A program made the translations under genes and the position numbers. Positions 9,253-18,916 of a stretch of DNA of 64,000 nucleotides are shown here, in pieces. Source of the DNA: Streptomyces antioxidans (GTDB lineage: Bacteria > Actinomycetota > Actinomycetes > Streptomycetales > Streptomycetaceae); assembly GCF_000968685.2 (NCBI RefSeq), contig NZ_LAKD02000070.1, positions 1 through 64,000 on the forward strand. The letters are read 5' to 3'. The notes beneath the pieces are model-generated. The model saw nothing but the letters and a program-made list of their open reading frames with translations. It ran no database searches and was not told the origin of the DNA. Within the stretch, counting starts at the first letter, position 1, and each line of letters begins with the position of its first letter.

Positions 9253-9303
9253 CAGAGCTCCCGTATACAACTCCTTGGGAATTCTGTGCGCGGAAACAGA
9301 AAA

Positions 9304-9349
9304 ACGGCGGGGGCCGCGATGACCATTACGGCCACCGCGGCCCCGCCGT
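9304..9349. terminator. Bidirectional terminator between gntR and ptsH
   Basis: ACGGCGGGGGCCGCG (9304-9318) pairs with CGCGGCCCCGCCGT (9336-9349) with one bulged G, between two convergent genes. Confidence 0.7.
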
Positions 9350-9418
9350 GCCGAATCCCTGAAATCGCCGGGGAATCACCCCGGGAATTGCGGACTGAGT
9401 CCGGCCGGGGTCAGCCGG

Positions 9419-9700
9419 TCAGACGGTCTCGGGAAGCTCCTCAAGGCCCTCCGCCACCAGCTTCGCCAGTCGGTCGAGCGCGACCTCGGCGTCGTCCGCG
9501 TCGGAGGCGAGGACGACCTCCTCGCCGCCCTGGGCCCCCAGGCCGAGCACGGCCAGCATGGAGGCGGCGTTGACCGGGGTGCCGTCGCCCTTGGCGATCG
9601 TGATGGGGACGCCGGCGGCGGTGGCCGCCCGGACGAAGATCGACGCAGGGCGGGCGTGCAGGCCCTCGGCCCAGCCGATGGTGACGCGGCGCTCAGCCAT
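9419..9700 (-). CDS. ptsH: Phosphocarrier protein HPr of the PTS
   Basis: Protein of 93 aa. It carries the HPr active-site motif GLHARPAS, whose His is phosphorylated by enzyme I, and the regulatory-serine region NAASMLAVLGLGAQGGEEV. HPr passes phosphate to sugar-specific EIIA domains in the cytoplasm. It is a single-gene unit transcribed divergently from the acetyltransferase gene; ptsI and crr are not adjacent, as in other Streptomyces. Length and motifs match the family fully. Confidence 0.95.
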   Translation of the reverse strand: MAERRVTIGWAEGLHARPASIFVRAATAAGVPITIAKGDGTPVNAASMLAVLGLGAQGGEEVVLASDADDAEVALDRLAKLVAEGLEELPETV

Positions 9701-9889
9701 GGTGTTGCCCTTCAGGTGTGACGGTGGTGTTGTCTAGACCAAAATCATACGGTGTCCGGATCTACCCGAACGATGTCCGAGTGGGCCCGGCCATGCCCGG
9801 ACTAGCCCGATACGGACCTTCCCCCGACACTCGGCCCCGACGCAAGGGTGTCCACCATCCGGACCGGGCGGGCCCGTACCCTGGCTCCC

Positions 9890-12766
9890 ATGCGGAGCCC
9901 GTCGGACCATCACGCGTACCCGACCCACTGGGAAGCCGATGTGGTGCTCCGGGACGGCGGTACGGCACAGATCCGTCCCATCACCACCGATGACGCCCAG
10001 CGGCTGGTCAGCTTCTACGAGCGGGTCTCGGACGAGTCGAAGTACTACCGCTTCTTCGCGCCCTACCCCCGTCTCTCCGACCGCGACGTCCACCGCTTCA
10101 CCCACCACGACTACGTCGACCGGGTGGGCCTGGCGGCCATCGTGGGGGATGAGTTCATCGCCACCGTTCGGTACGACCGCATCGACAGCCGGGGGATGGC
10201 GGCCACGGCCCCCGCGGACGAGGCCGAGGTCGCCTTCCTCGTCCAGGACGCCCACCAGGGCCGCGGGGTGGCCTCCGCGCTCCTCGAACACATCGCCGCC
10301 GTGGCGCGCGAGCGGGGCATCCGGCGGTTCGCGGCCGAGGTGCTGCCCGCCAACACCAAGATGATCAAGGTGTTCACGGACGCGGGCTACACCCAGAAGC
10401 GCAGCTTCGAGGACGGGGTCGTCCGCCTCGAGTTCGACCTCGAACCCACCGACCGCTCCCTGGCCGTCATGCGCGCCCGCGAGCAGCGGGCCGAGGCCCG
10501 TTCCGTCCAGCGGCTGCTCGCGCCCGGCTCCGTGGCCGTCATCGGCACCAGCCGCACCCCCGGCGGCGTCGGCCGCACCGTGCTGCGCAACCTCCTGGAC
10601 GGCGGCTTCACGGGGCGCGTCCACGCCGTCAACCACGCCTTCCCCGACGACATGGCACGCCTGGAGCCCGAGGGTGTCCCGGCCCACCGCTCGCTGCGCG
10701 CCATAGAGGAGCCCGTGGACCTGGCCGTCGTCGCCGTCCCCGCCGAGCGGGTCCCCGCCGTCGTGGCCGAATGCGGCGACCACGGCGTCCAGGGGCTCGT
10801 CGTGCTCTCCGCCGGATACGCCGAGAGCGGGAGCGAGGGCCGCGACCGGCAGCGCGAACTCGTCCGCCAGGCCCGGTCCTACGGCATGCGCGTCATCGGC
10901 CCCAACGCCTTCGGTGTCATCAACACCGCGGACGGCGTCCGGCTGAACGCCTCCCTGTCCCCGCAGCTGCCCAATCCCGGGCGGCTGGGCCTGTTCACCC
11001 AGTCCGGGGCGATCGGCATCGCGCTGCTGTCCGGGCTGAACCGGCGCGGCGGCGGGCTGGCGAGCCTCGCCGGGATCGCGGGGATATCGACCTTCGTGTC
11101 CGCCGGGAACCGCGCCGACGTCTCGGGCAACGACCTGCTCCAGTACTGGTACGACGATCCGCTGACCGACGTCGTCCTGATGTACCTGGAGTCGATCGGC
11201 AACCCCCGCAAGTTCACCCGGCTCGCCAGGCGCACCGCCGCCGTCAAACCGGTGGTCGTCGTCAAGGGCGCCCGCCACACCGGCAGCGCCCCCACCGGCC
11301 ACGCCGTGCCCACCACCCGGATCCCGGACGCCACCGTCTCCGATCTGCTGCGGCAGGCGGGCGTCATCCGGGTCGACACCGTGACCGAACTCGCCGACAC
11401 CGGGGTGCTGCTCGCCTCCCAGCCGCTGCCCGCCGGTCCGCGGGTCGCCATCCTCGGCAACTCGGAATCGCTCGGCCTGATCACCTACGACGCCTGCCTC
11501 ACCGAGGAACTCCGCCCGCTGCCGCCCCGCGACCTGACCACGGACGCCGCCCCGGACGACTTCCGGCGCGCCCTGACCGGGGCCCTTGCCGACGACGCCT
11601 GCGACGCCGTGGTCGTCACCGCCATCCCCTGGGTCGGGGACGGCAGCGCCCAGGCCCTCGCCGCGGCCGTGAGGGAGGCGGCGCAGGCTCCAGGGCCCGG
11701 TCCGGCCAAACCGGTGGCGGTGGTCCACCTGGAGATCCAGGAGCTCGCGGAGGCCCTGGCCGGTACCGGCGGCGAGCCCGCCCCGGGCACCCGCCGGATC
11801 CCCGCGTACCCCGCCGCCGAGCGGGCCGTGCGCGCGCTCGCCGAGGCCGTACGGTACGCGCGCTGGCGGGAGGAGGCCGCGGAGCCCGGGCGGGTCCCGG
11901 AGTACGACGACATCGACGAGGCGGGCGCCGCCGCCGACATCCAGGTGCTGCTCGCCCCTGCCGACGGCCCGGGCGGCGAGGGCGGAGGGAACGGGGGTCC
12001 GCGCGGTGGGACCGGCCGTGACGCGGCCGCCGCGACCGGCGAAGCCATGAGCGGTGGGGTCTTCGACGGCCCCGGCCCCGGCATCGAGCTGTCCGCCGCC
12101 GACACCCAGCGCCTCCTGGCCCGCTACGGCGTCAGCGTGCTGCCCGCCCTTCCCGCGCCCGACCCCGACACCGCCGTAAGGGCAGCCCAGCGGCTCGGCT
12201 TCCCGGTCGCGCTCAAGCCCACCGCCGCCCAACTGCGCCACCGCGCCGACCTGGGCGGGGTGCGGCTGGAGCTGGGCAGCGAGACCGAACTGCGCCGGGC
12301 CTACGCCGAATTGACCGACTACCTGGGCCGCCCCGAGGAGCTGGGGCTGGTCGTCCAGCGGATGGCGCCGCGCGGCGTGGACACCGTCGTACGGGCCGCC
12401 ATCGACCCCGCCGCCGGGGCCGTGCTCTCCTTCGGGCTCGCCGGTGCCCCGTCCGAACTGCTCGGCGACACCGCCCACGGTCTCGTCCCCGTCACCGGCC
12501 GGGACGCCGCCGAGCTGATCCGGTCCATCAGGACCGCGCCGCTGCTGTTCGGCTGGCGCGGCTCCAAGCCGGTGGACACCGCGGCCCTCGAGGAGCTGCT
12601 GCTGAGGGTGTCCCGCCTGGTGGACGACCACCCCGAGATGGTCGCCGTCGACCTCGAGCCCGTCGTCGTCGCCCAGCACGGCCTGTCCGTGCTGGGCGCC
12701 TCGGCGCGGCTCGCCCCGCCGCCCCCGCGCACCGACCTCGGCCCCCGCCACATGCCCGCCTACTGA
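9890..12766 (+). CDS. GNAT acetyltransferase fused to NDP-forming acyl-CoA synthetase domain (PatA/Pat type)
   Basis: Protein of about 958 aa. Residues about 10-190 form a GNAT domain (acetyl-CoA loop QDAHQGRGVASALLEHI). This is followed by the CoA-binding Rossmann domain (GSVAVIGTSRTPGGVGRTVLRNLL), the CoA-ligase flavodoxin-like domains (GLFTQSGAIGIALLSGL) and an ATP-grasp-like C terminus. The GNAT-first order is that of the Streptomyces lysine acetyltransferase PatA, which acetylates metabolic enzymes such as acyl-CoA synthetases; in Salmonella Pat the order is reversed. The usual SHTG active-site loop of true ADP-forming synthetases appears altered (ARHTGSAPTGHAVP), in keeping with a regulatory rather than catalytic ligase part. 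I prefer ATG 9890, with TACCCT 7 nt upstream suggesting a leaderless mRNA; a GTG at 9848 is possible. Confidence 0.88.
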   Translation: MRSPSDHHAYPTHWEADVVLRDGGTAQIRPITTDDAQRLVSFYERVSDESKYYRFFAPYPRLSDRDVHRFTHHDYVDRVGLAAIVGDEFIATVRYDRIDSRGMAATAPADEAEVAFLVQDAHQGRGVASALLEHIAAVARERGIRRFAAEVLPANTKMIKVFTDAGYTQKRSFEDGVVRLEFDLEPTDRSLAVMRAREQRAEARSVQRLLAPGSVAVIGTSRTPGGVGRTVLRNLLDGGFTGRVHAVNHAFPDDMARLEPEGVPAHRSLRAIEEPVDLAVVAVPAERVPAVVAECGDHGVQGLVVLSAGYAESGSEGRDRQRELVRQARSYGMRVIGPNAFGVINTADGVRLNASLSPQLPNPGRLGLFTQSGAIGIALLSGLNRRGGGLASLAGIAGISTFVSAGNRADVSGNDLLQYWYDDPLTDVVLMYLESIGNPRKFTRLARRTAAVKPVVVVKGARHTGSAPTGHAVPTTRIPDATVSDLLRQAGVIRVDTVTELADTGVLLASQPLPAGPRVAILGNSESLGLITYDACLTEELRPLPPRDLTTDAAPDDFRRALTGALADDACDAVVVTAIPWVGDGSAQALAAAVREAAQAPGPGPAKPVAVVHLEIQELAEALAGTGGEPAPGTRRIPAYPAAERAVRALAEAVRYARWREEAAEPGRVPEYDDIDEAGAAADIQVLLAPADGPGGEGGGNGGPRGGTGRDAAAATGEAMSGGVFDGPGPGIELSAADTQRLLARYGVSVLPALPAPDPDTAVRAAQRLGFPVALKPTAAQLRHRADLGGVRLELGSETELRRAYAELTDYLGRPEELGLVVQRMAPRGVDTVVRAAIDPAAGAVLSFGLAGAPSELLGDTAHGLVPVTGRDAAELIRSIRTAPLLFGWRGSKPVDTAALEELLLRVSRLVDDHPEMVAVDLEPVVVAQHGLSVLGASARLAPPPPRTDLGPRHMPAY

Positions 12767-12881
12767 GCCGCCCGCTGAGCCGTCCGAAGCTCGGTGTGCG
12801 GGCGCCCGAAGCTCGCCGGTGTCGTCCGGGCCTCGACGGGCACGGGCGCCCGCGTCGGCGTCGCCCCGTAGGATGGTGCAC

Positions 12882-13478
12882 ATGGCGAAGACCGGTACGA
12901 CGACCCAGGGGCTGCGCGCGGCGATCGAGCGCAGCGGCTATTACCCGGCACTCGTGGCCGAGGCGGTGGAGGCCGCCGTGGGCGGCGAGCCCATCGTGTC
13001 GTACCTGGTCCACCAGGAGACCACCTTCGACGCCAACGAGGTCCGCCGCCATGTGACGGTGCTGGTCCTCACGGACAATCGCTTCATCGTCAGCCACACC
13101 GACGAGCAGGCCGCGGACGGCACCTCCCCGTCGCCGTACGCCACCACCTCCACCGAGTCCGTGAAGGTCCAGCGGATCGCCTCGGTCGTGCTCAGCCGCG
13201 TCGTCGCCAACCCCGAGTCGTACACCCCGGGCACGCTGCCCCGCGAGGTCGTGCTGACCATCGGCTGGGGCGCCGTCAGCCGCCTCGACCTGGAGCCCGC
13301 CGCCTGCGGCGACCCCAACTGCGAGGCCGACCACGGCTACACGGGCTCCTCCACCGCCGACGACCTCAGCCTGCGCGTCAGCGAGGCCGGGGACGGCCCC
13401 GACACCGTCCGTCAGACCCTCGCCTTCGCCCAGGCGCTCTCCGAGGCCACCGCGGCCGCCCCGGACGCCGGCCGCTGA
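12882..13478 (+). CDS. DUF5998 family protein
   Basis: Conserved actinobacterial protein of 198 aa without an assigned function. It has no membrane segment. It has a CGDPNCEADHGY segment with two Cys and one His that could bind metal. A TAGGAT box ends 7 nt before the ATG at 12882, pointing to a leaderless transcript. The gene ends in an ATGA overlap with the following phosphodiesterase gene, so the two are co-translated and may share a pathway. Confidence 0.8.
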   Translation: MAKTGTTTQGLRAAIERSGYYPALVAEAVEAAVGGEPIVSYLVHQETTFDANEVRRHVTVLVLTDNRFIVSHTDEQAADGTSPSPYATTSTESVKVQRIASVVLSRVVANPESYTPGTLPREVVLTIGWGAVSRLDLEPAACGDPNCEADHGYTGSSTADDLSLRVSEAGDGPDTVRQTLAFAQALSEATAAAPDAGR

Positions 13479-14719
13479 TGTCCGGCCCCACCACCGGCCC
13501 GCTGCCCTCCACCGACTCCCTCTGGCCCGAGCCCGCCCCGCTCGACCCGCGCTCCGCCCCCCTGCCGCGGTACGGCACCGGCTCGCTCGCCGATCTGCTG
13601 CCCGCCGTGGCCGCGGGCCAGGAGGTCCCGGGGCTCTCCTCCGATCTGGTGCTCGCCCCCGCCGATCGCGTCTGCGTCTTCCTGGTGGACGGCCTCGGCT
13701 GGGAGCTGCTGCGCGCCCATCCCGGCGAGGCGCCCTTTCTGACCTCGCTGCTGTCCAGCTCGCTGAACGGTTCGGGGAAGCCGCTCACCGCGGGCTTCCC
13801 GTCCACCACCGCGACCTCGCTCGCCTCGGTCGGCACCGGACTGCCCCCCGGCGCCCACGGCCTGCCCGGCTACACGGTGCTCGACCCGGACAGCGGCCAG
13901 CTGATGAACCAGCTGCGCTGGCAGCCCTGGACGGAGCCGCACACCTGGCAGCCGTATCCGACCGTCTTCCAGCTCGCGGACGCCGCGGGGGTGCACACCT
14001 GCCAGGTCTCCGCGCCGACCTTCGCCGAGACCCCGCTCACCAAGGTCGCGCTCAGCGGCGGCACCTTCCACGGGCGGCTCACCGGCGAGGAGCGGATGGA
14101 CCTCGCTGCCGAGCAGCTGGGCGCCGCGGGCCGCTCGCTCGTCTACACGTACTACAGCGAGGTGGACGGCAAGGGGCACCGCTTCGGTGTGGACTCGCCC
14201 GAGTGGCGCGATCAGCTCCGCTATGTCGACGGGCTCGCCCAGCGGCTCGCCGAGAGCCTTCCGCCCCGCTCGGCGCTCTATGTCACCGCCGACCACGGCA
14301 TGATCGACATCCCCTTCGACCCGGAGTCGCGCATCGACTTCGACGAGGACTGGGAGCTGCGCGCGGGCGTCTCGCTGCTCGGCGGAGAGGGCCGCGCCCG
14401 CCATGTGTACGCCGTCCCCGGCGCCGCGGGCGATGTGCTGGCCGTCTGGCGCGAGGTGCTGGGGGAGCGGATGTGGGTGGCCGGTCGGGACGAGGCCATC
14501 GAGGCGGGCTGGTTCGGCGGGCCCGGCGGTGCCGATGGCGGCGGTAAGGGCGTCGACGACCGGGTGTACCGGCGGATCGGCGACATCGTGGCCGCCGCGC
14601 GCGACGACGTCGCGATCGTCGCCTCGCACACCGAGCCGAAGGAGTCCGCCATGGTCGGGCTGCACGGTTCGATGACCCCCCTGGAGCAGCTGGTGCCGCT
14701 CCTCGAAGTACGCTCCTGA
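13478..14719 (+). CDS. Alkaline phosphatase superfamily (nucleotide pyrophosphatase/phosphodiesterase-like) protein
   Basis: Protein of 413 aa. Features of the type I phosphodiesterase/nucleotide pyrophosphatase family are clear: VFLVDGLGWELL (first metal Asp), GFPSTTATSLASVGTG (Thr nucleophile region) and VTADHGMID (Asp-His metal ligands near residue 270). There is no signal peptide, so it is probably cytoplasmic. The ATG overlaps the stop of the DUF5998 gene. The substrate is unknown. Confidence 0.88.
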   Translation: MSGPTTGPLPSTDSLWPEPAPLDPRSAPLPRYGTGSLADLLPAVAAGQEVPGLSSDLVLAPADRVCVFLVDGLGWELLRAHPGEAPFLTSLLSSSLNGSGKPLTAGFPSTTATSLASVGTGLPPGAHGLPGYTVLDPDSGQLMNQLRWQPWTEPHTWQPYPTVFQLADAAGVHTCQVSAPTFAETPLTKVALSGGTFHGRLTGEERMDLAAEQLGAAGRSLVYTYYSEVDGKGHRFGVDSPEWRDQLRYVDGLAQRLAESLPPRSALYVTADHGMIDIPFDPESRIDFDEDWELRAGVSLLGGEGRARHVYAVPGAAGDVLAVWREVLGERMWVAGRDEAIEAGWFGGPGGADGGGKGVDDRVYRRIGDIVAAARDDVAIVASHTEPKESAMVGLHGSMTPLEQLVPLLEVRS

Positions 14720-14795
14720 GCGCCCCCGTTCACACCCGGCGCCGCTTCACGCTCGTCCCGACTGACCCCCGCCCGACGAAAGGCCCCGCCTCCTC

Positions 14796-15440
14796 ATGCC
14801 CGAGCTGGTGTTCTTCTCCGGAACGATGGACTGCGGAAAGAGCACCCTCGCTCTGCAGATCCAGCACAACCGCTCGGCGCGCGGGCTCCAGGGGATGATC
14901 TACACCCGGGACGACCGGGAGGGCGAGGGCAAGCTCTCCTCACGGCTCGGGCTGGCCACCGAGGCGATCGAGGTCGCCGACGACCTCGACTTCTACACCC
15001 ATGTGGTCCAGGCGCTGACCGCCGGGGGCCGGGTCGACTACGTCATCGCGGACGAGGCGCAGTTCCTGACCCCGCCGCAGGTCGACCAACTCGCCCGGGT
15101 GGTGGACGACCTTGAGGTGGACGTCTTCGCCTTCGGCATCACCACCGACTTCCGCAGCAAGCTCTTCCCCGGCTCCCAGCGCCTGGTGGAGCTCGCCGAC
15201 CGGGTGGAGGTGCTGCAGGTGGAGGCGTTGTGCTGGTGCGGCGCCCGGGCGACCCACAACGCCCGCACCGTCGGCGGCCAGATGGTCGTCGAGGGCGCCC
15301 AGGTGGTCGTGGGCGACGTCAACCGGCTGGGGAACGAGGTCGGTTACGAGGTGCTGTGCCGACGCCACCACCGGCGCCGGATGACGGCCGCCCGGGCGCG
15401 CGCCGCCGCGCTGTCGCCGGATGTGCTGCCCGTCGACTGA
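14796..15440 (+). CDS. tdk: Thymidine kinase
   Basis: Protein of 214 aa of the bacterial TK1-like family, which phosphorylates thymidine with ATP for salvage. Visible are the P-loop GTMDCGKSTL (residues 9-18), the Walker-B-like DEAQF with the catalytic Glu, and the structural zinc site formed by CWCG and the later CRRHH. The length fits the family. It follows the phosphodiesterase gene by 76 bp. Confidence 0.95.
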   Translation: MPELVFFSGTMDCGKSTLALQIQHNRSARGLQGMIYTRDDREGEGKLSSRLGLATEAIEVADDLDFYTHVVQALTAGGRVDYVIADEAQFLTPPQVDQLARVVDDLEVDVFAFGITTDFRSKLFPGSQRLVELADRVEVLQVEALCWCGARATHNARTVGGQMVVEGAQVVVGDVNRLGNEVGYEVLCRRHHRRRMTAARARAAALSPDVLPVD

Positions 15441-15460
15441 CGGCGCCTGCCGCGCACCGG

Positions 15461-15487
15461 CCCCGGCCCCCGGTTCTCAGGCCGGGG
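15461..15487. terminator. Weak hairpin between tdk and the VOC gene
   Basis: CCCCGGCC (15461-15468) and GGCCGGGG (15480-15487) form an 8-bp stem between the convergent genes. Confidence 0.4.
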
Positions 15488-15523
15488 CGTCCAGCTTGCT
15501 GGCACCCCGGCCCCGGCTCCACC

Positions 15524-16291
15524 TCAGGTGCGCCGTACGACGGTGAAGGCGGCCCCCTCCGGATCCCGCACCGTGGCCCGATGGCCGCTCGGCCCCTGCG
15601 ACGGAGGCCGTACCACCTGACCGCCCAGCGCGGTCACTTGGCGCACCGTCTCGTCCACGTCGTCCACCGCGAAATGGGTCATCCAGTACGGGCCCCGGCC
15701 GCGCGGCAGGGCGTCGCCCACGCTCTGGATCGCGCAGACCGGCCGGCCGTCCAGGTGCAGCGTGCGGCAGCCCGGCTCCTCCGGGGCCGCCGCCTCCGCC
15801 TGGTAGCCGAAGACCATCCGGTAGAACTTCAGCACCCCGGTGCCCTCACGGGTCAGCAGCTCATGCCAGACCGGGGTGCCCGGCGCCCCGGGCTCCGCCG
15901 TCGCGTGGGTGCACTCCTGCCACACCCCGAACACCGCGCCCTCGGGGTCGGCGGCGATCAGCATCCGGCCCGCCTCGTCGGCGTCCAGCGGGCCCACCGC
16001 CACGGTGCCGCCGCACGCGCGGATCATCTCGGCGGTCTCATCGGCGTCGTCGGAGGCCAGATAGGTCATCCAGGCCACGGGCAGATGGCGTTCCGGAGGC
16101 AGCTCGCTCAACCCGGCGACCGGTCGGCCGTCCTGGACCGCGCGGACGTACGCGCCGAGCTGCTGGGGGCCCGGGCTGAACTCCCAGCCGAACAGGGAGT
16201 GGTAGAAGTCCTGTGTCGCGGCAAGGCTGTGCACCATCAGGCTCGTCCAGCAGGGCGTGCCCGGTGTGCGCCGAGTCGCTGCCTCGGTCAT
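15524..16291 (-). CDS. VOC family (glyoxalase/bleomycin-resistance-like) two-domain protein
   Basis: Protein of 255 aa built of two similar vicinal-oxygen-chelate modules, about residues 10-125 and 140-250 (PCWTSLMVHSLAATQDFYHSLFGWEF and PVWHELLTREGTGVLKFYRMVFGYQ start the two). Such tandem VOC proteins are common in Streptomyces. Substrates range from antibiotics to small metabolites, so no function is assigned. Confidence 0.82.
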   Translation of the reverse strand: MTEAATRRTPGTPCWTSLMVHSLAATQDFYHSLFGWEFSPGPQQLGAYVRAVQDGRPVAGLSELPPERHLPVAWMTYLASDDADETAEMIRACGGTVAVGPLDADEAGRMLIAADPEGAVFGVWQECTHATAEPGAPGTPVWHELLTREGTGVLKFYRMVFGYQAEAAAPEEPGCRTLHLDGRPVCAIQSVGDALPRGRGPYWMTHFAVDDVDETVRQVTALGGQVVRPPSQGPSGHRATVRDPEGAAFTVVRRT

Positions 16292-16578
16292 ACGTCATTC
16301 TCTCCTCGGACCATCGGGGTGGACGTACGGCCCCGGGCCGGTCGGCGGCGCGGGGCGGTCGTGCGGAGGTGCTGATGCGGGGGGTCCGACAGATGTTTGC
16401 ACCACCTGTCGCACATGGCGCCCTGGCGGCGCCGCAATTCGCCGTGCCTCGCAGCAGAATGCCCGAATTATTGCCCCACATCCGTTTCGGCTTCATTGCG
16501 CTCTGGTGTCACCCAGACGTACACCGGGTGACCGGGTGGTCCAATCGACGCAGAGATACCTACGCAAGGATGATTCCC

Positions 16579-17415
16579 ATGCATGCCATCATCGCCGCAT
16601 CCGATCTCATGAGCGAGCTGTCGGAGGAGAATCCTCCGGTCCTGCTCGATGTGCGTTGGCAACTCGGCGGGCCTCCCGGCCGCCCCGCATACGAGGCGGG
16701 GCATCTCCCCGGTGCCGTCTACGTCGATCTCGACACCGAGCTCGCGGGCCCGCCCGGAAAGTCCGGCCGCCACCCCCTGCCCGATCTTTCCGCGTTCGCG
16801 GCCGCGATGCGCCGAGCCGGGGTGAGCCAGGACCGGCGCGTGGTGGTGTACGACGGCGGACAGGGGTGGGCCGCGGCGCGCGCGTGGTGGCTGCTGCGCT
16901 GGGCGGGGCATCCGTCCGTCCGAGTGCTCGACGGGGGCCTGCCCGCCTGGACGGCGGTCGGCGGCTCGCTGACCACCGGGGTGCCGGAGGAGGCCGAGGG
17001 CGACTTCGTCCCCCGCCCGGGGGCCCTGCCGCTGCTGGAGGCGGATGACGCGGCGGCGCTCGCGCGGCGCGGGGTGCTGCTGGACGCGCGGGCGGGCGAG
17101 CGCTACCGGGGGGAGGTCGAGCCCATCGACCCCGTCGGCGGCCACATCCCGGGCGCGGTCTCCGCCCCCACCGCGGAGAACGTCACGGACGACGGCCACT
17201 TCCTGTCCGCCGAGCGGCTGGCCGAGCGGTTCGCGGACCTGGGCGCCACCGGGGACGCGGAGGTCGGGGTGTACTGCGGCTCCGGGGTCTCGGCCGCGCA
17301 CCAGGTGCTGGCCCTCGCGGTCGCGGGCGTCCCGGCGGCCCTGTACGTCGGCTCCTGGAGCGAATGGTCCTCGGACGGCGCCCGCCCGGTGGCCACGGGC
17401 CCCGAGCGGGGCTGA
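16579..17415 (+). CDS. Sulfurtransferase with two rhodanese domains
   Basis: Protein of 278 aa of the thiosulfate/3-mercaptopyruvate sulfurtransferase family. The inactive N-terminal rhodanese domain (LLDVRW, EAGHLPGAVYVDLD) precedes the active C-terminal one with the loop CGSGVSA carrying the catalytic Cys. It would transfer sulfur to cyanide or another thiophilic acceptor in the cytoplasm. ATG 16579 is chosen because AAGGA stands 8 nt upstream; ATG 16570 would be too close to it. Confidence 0.9.
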   Translation: MHAIIAASDLMSELSEENPPVLLDVRWQLGGPPGRPAYEAGHLPGAVYVDLDTELAGPPGKSGRHPLPDLSAFAAAMRRAGVSQDRRVVVYDGGQGWAAARAWWLLRWAGHPSVRVLDGGLPAWTAVGGSLTTGVPEEAEGDFVPRPGALPLLEADDAAALARRGVLLDARAGERYRGEVEPIDPVGGHIPGAVSAPTAENVTDDGHFLSAERLAERFADLGATGDAEVGVYCGSGVSAAHQVLALAVAGVPAALYVGSWSEWSSDGARPVATGPERG

Positions 17416-17420
17416 CCACA

Positions 17421-17463
17421 CCGAGGGGCCCTGCCACCGGAGTGCGGTGGCAGGGCCCCTCGG
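17421..17463. terminator. Bidirectional terminator between rhodanese gene and sepH
   Basis: Perfect 18-bp stem (CCGAGGGGCCCTGCCACC and complement) with a 7-nt loop between convergent genes. Confidence 0.85.
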
Positions 17464-17477
17464 CGCGGCGGTGGCCG

Positions 17478-18527
17478 CTACTCCTGCTTCTTGCGGCGGG
17501 TGCCGAAGACGATCTCGTCCCAACTCGGCACCGCGGCCCGGCGGCCCGGGCGGACGCCGTCCGCCTCCGCCTGGCGGTCCGTCGTACCGGTCAGCCGGTC
17601 CCGGTGGCCCGCCACCGAGCGCGGCATCAGCACGTCCGCGTACGCCGAACCCGCGCTCGCCGCGGAGGCGGGCGGCTCGACGGCCTCCGGCTCCTCGGTG
17701 GGCTCGTCCTGCGGCGGGGCGGCCGACGCGACCGGCGCCTCGGGCACGACCATGTCGCCCCGGAAGTTGGGCACGGCCTCCAGCAGGCTGGTGAGCGAGT
17801 CCCGCTCACCGAGGCCGTCGTCCAGCGAGGCGGACGCGGGCGCCGGGGCGTCGTCGTCGCCAAGGCGCTCGGGCGACGTCCGGTCCCGGTCGCGATCCCG
17901 GTCACGCGGCAGCCGGGCGATCCGCGGCACGAACGGGAAGCTGGGCTCGGGTGTGTCGTCGGCCTCGCCGATCAGCGCCCGCGCCTCGTCGTCCACCGCC
18001 TGGACCAGCCGCCGGGGCGGGTCGTAGGTCCAGCTCGCCGAGTGCGGCTCACCGGCGACCCGGTAGACCAGCAGCACCTCCCAGGTGCCGTCATCGCGCC
18101 GCCAGGAGTCCCACTGGGTGGTGTCCTTCTCGGCGCCGCGCAGCAACAGCCGCTCCGCTACGGCCTCGCCGAGCTGCGGTCCGGTGTTCTCGCCGGGGCG
18201 GCGCACGGGAGTCTTACGGGCGCGCTCGGCCATGAAGGCGCGCTCGGCCAGCACCGGGCCCTCGAAGCGCCGCACGCGGTCGACGGGGATGCCCGCCATC
18301 TGCGCGACCTCTTCGGCGGTGGCCCCCGCACGTATACGGGCCTGGATGTCACGGGGCCGGAGATGGCTCTCGACCTCGATCTCGATCTGGCCGAGCCGAG
18401 CGCGGTCATTGCGCACCGCGGCGCGCAGTCGCTCGTCGATGGGAAGTGTGTACTCCGTGCTGTCCGCAGCCTTGAGCACCAGCCGTGTGCCGTCGTTGCT
18501 GACGGCCACGACACGCAGTTCGGGCAT
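17478..18527 (-). CDS. sepH: Septation protein SepH
   Basis: Protein of 349 aa. The N-terminal DUF3071 domain contains a helix-turn-helix-like segment (IRAGATAEEVAQMAGIPVDRVRRFEGPVLAERAFM). It is followed by a long low-complexity acidic/Pro/Ala linker and the conserved C-terminal motif (AVPSWDEIVFGTRRKKQE). SepH binds FtsZ and stimulates Z-ring assembly in Streptomyces; it is an early divisome protein. ATG 18527 has GGGAGG at proper spacing. It is divergent from the membrane-protein gene. Confidence 0.92.
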   Translation of the reverse strand: MPELRVVAVSNDGTRLVLKAADSTEYTLPIDERLRAAVRNDRARLGQIEIEVESHLRPRDIQARIRAGATAEEVAQMAGIPVDRVRRFEGPVLAERAFMAERARKTPVRRPGENTGPQLGEAVAERLLLRGAEKDTTQWDSWRRDDGTWEVLLVYRVAGEPHSASWTYDPPRRLVQAVDDEARALIGEADDTPEPSFPFVPRIARLPRDRDRDRDRTSPERLGDDDAPAPASASLDDGLGERDSLTSLLEAVPNFRGDMVVPEAPVASAAPPQDEPTEEPEAVEPPASAASAGSAYADVLMPRSVAGHRDRLTGTTDRQAEADGVRPGRRAAVPSWDEIVFGTRRKKQE

Positions 18528-18916
18528 GGGGACCTCCCGGGTGGTGCCTGCCGACGTCACGGTTGCGTCGCTGCTCTCCCGCTAGACGAGTGTGGCCTGC
18601 CCGGGTGCAGCCTGCCACAACTTTGCCGAGTTGCCCGGGCCGGTTGGTTGCCGCCCTCTGACCCCTCCCGTTGGGTCCGGGCGGCCGGACGGGAAAGCGG
18701 GGCCAAGGCTCGCCACAGTACTCCATTCGGGCCGCTCGGGTGGAGCGGCACGCCAGCCGAGTTCATGGCCAGGAGGGGGATGGCAGCCTGAATCCTTCGA
18801 AGCGAGGCCCAATTTGGGTGGCAAGTTTCACAGAAACGACAGAATCGGAACGATCTGCTTCGTTTATCGGTCACTTCTCCCTGCAGGGTGGAACGAATGT
18901 CCAAGCGAGGCGGGAG
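18528..18916. other. Divergent intergenic region upstream of sepH
   Basis: About 390 bp between sepH and the divergent membrane protein gene. It should contain both promoters. The right half (18790-18900) is clearly less GC-rich than the surroundings. I see no strong palindrome or RNA element. Confidence 0.35.

Noticed and set aside
9734..12883. Open frame of about 1050 codons on the minus strand opposite the acetyltransferase gene
   Set aside because: It is a mirror frame caused by GC-rich third positions; its composition is unlike a real protein (Gly/Asp/Val/His runs) and it has no recognisable domain.
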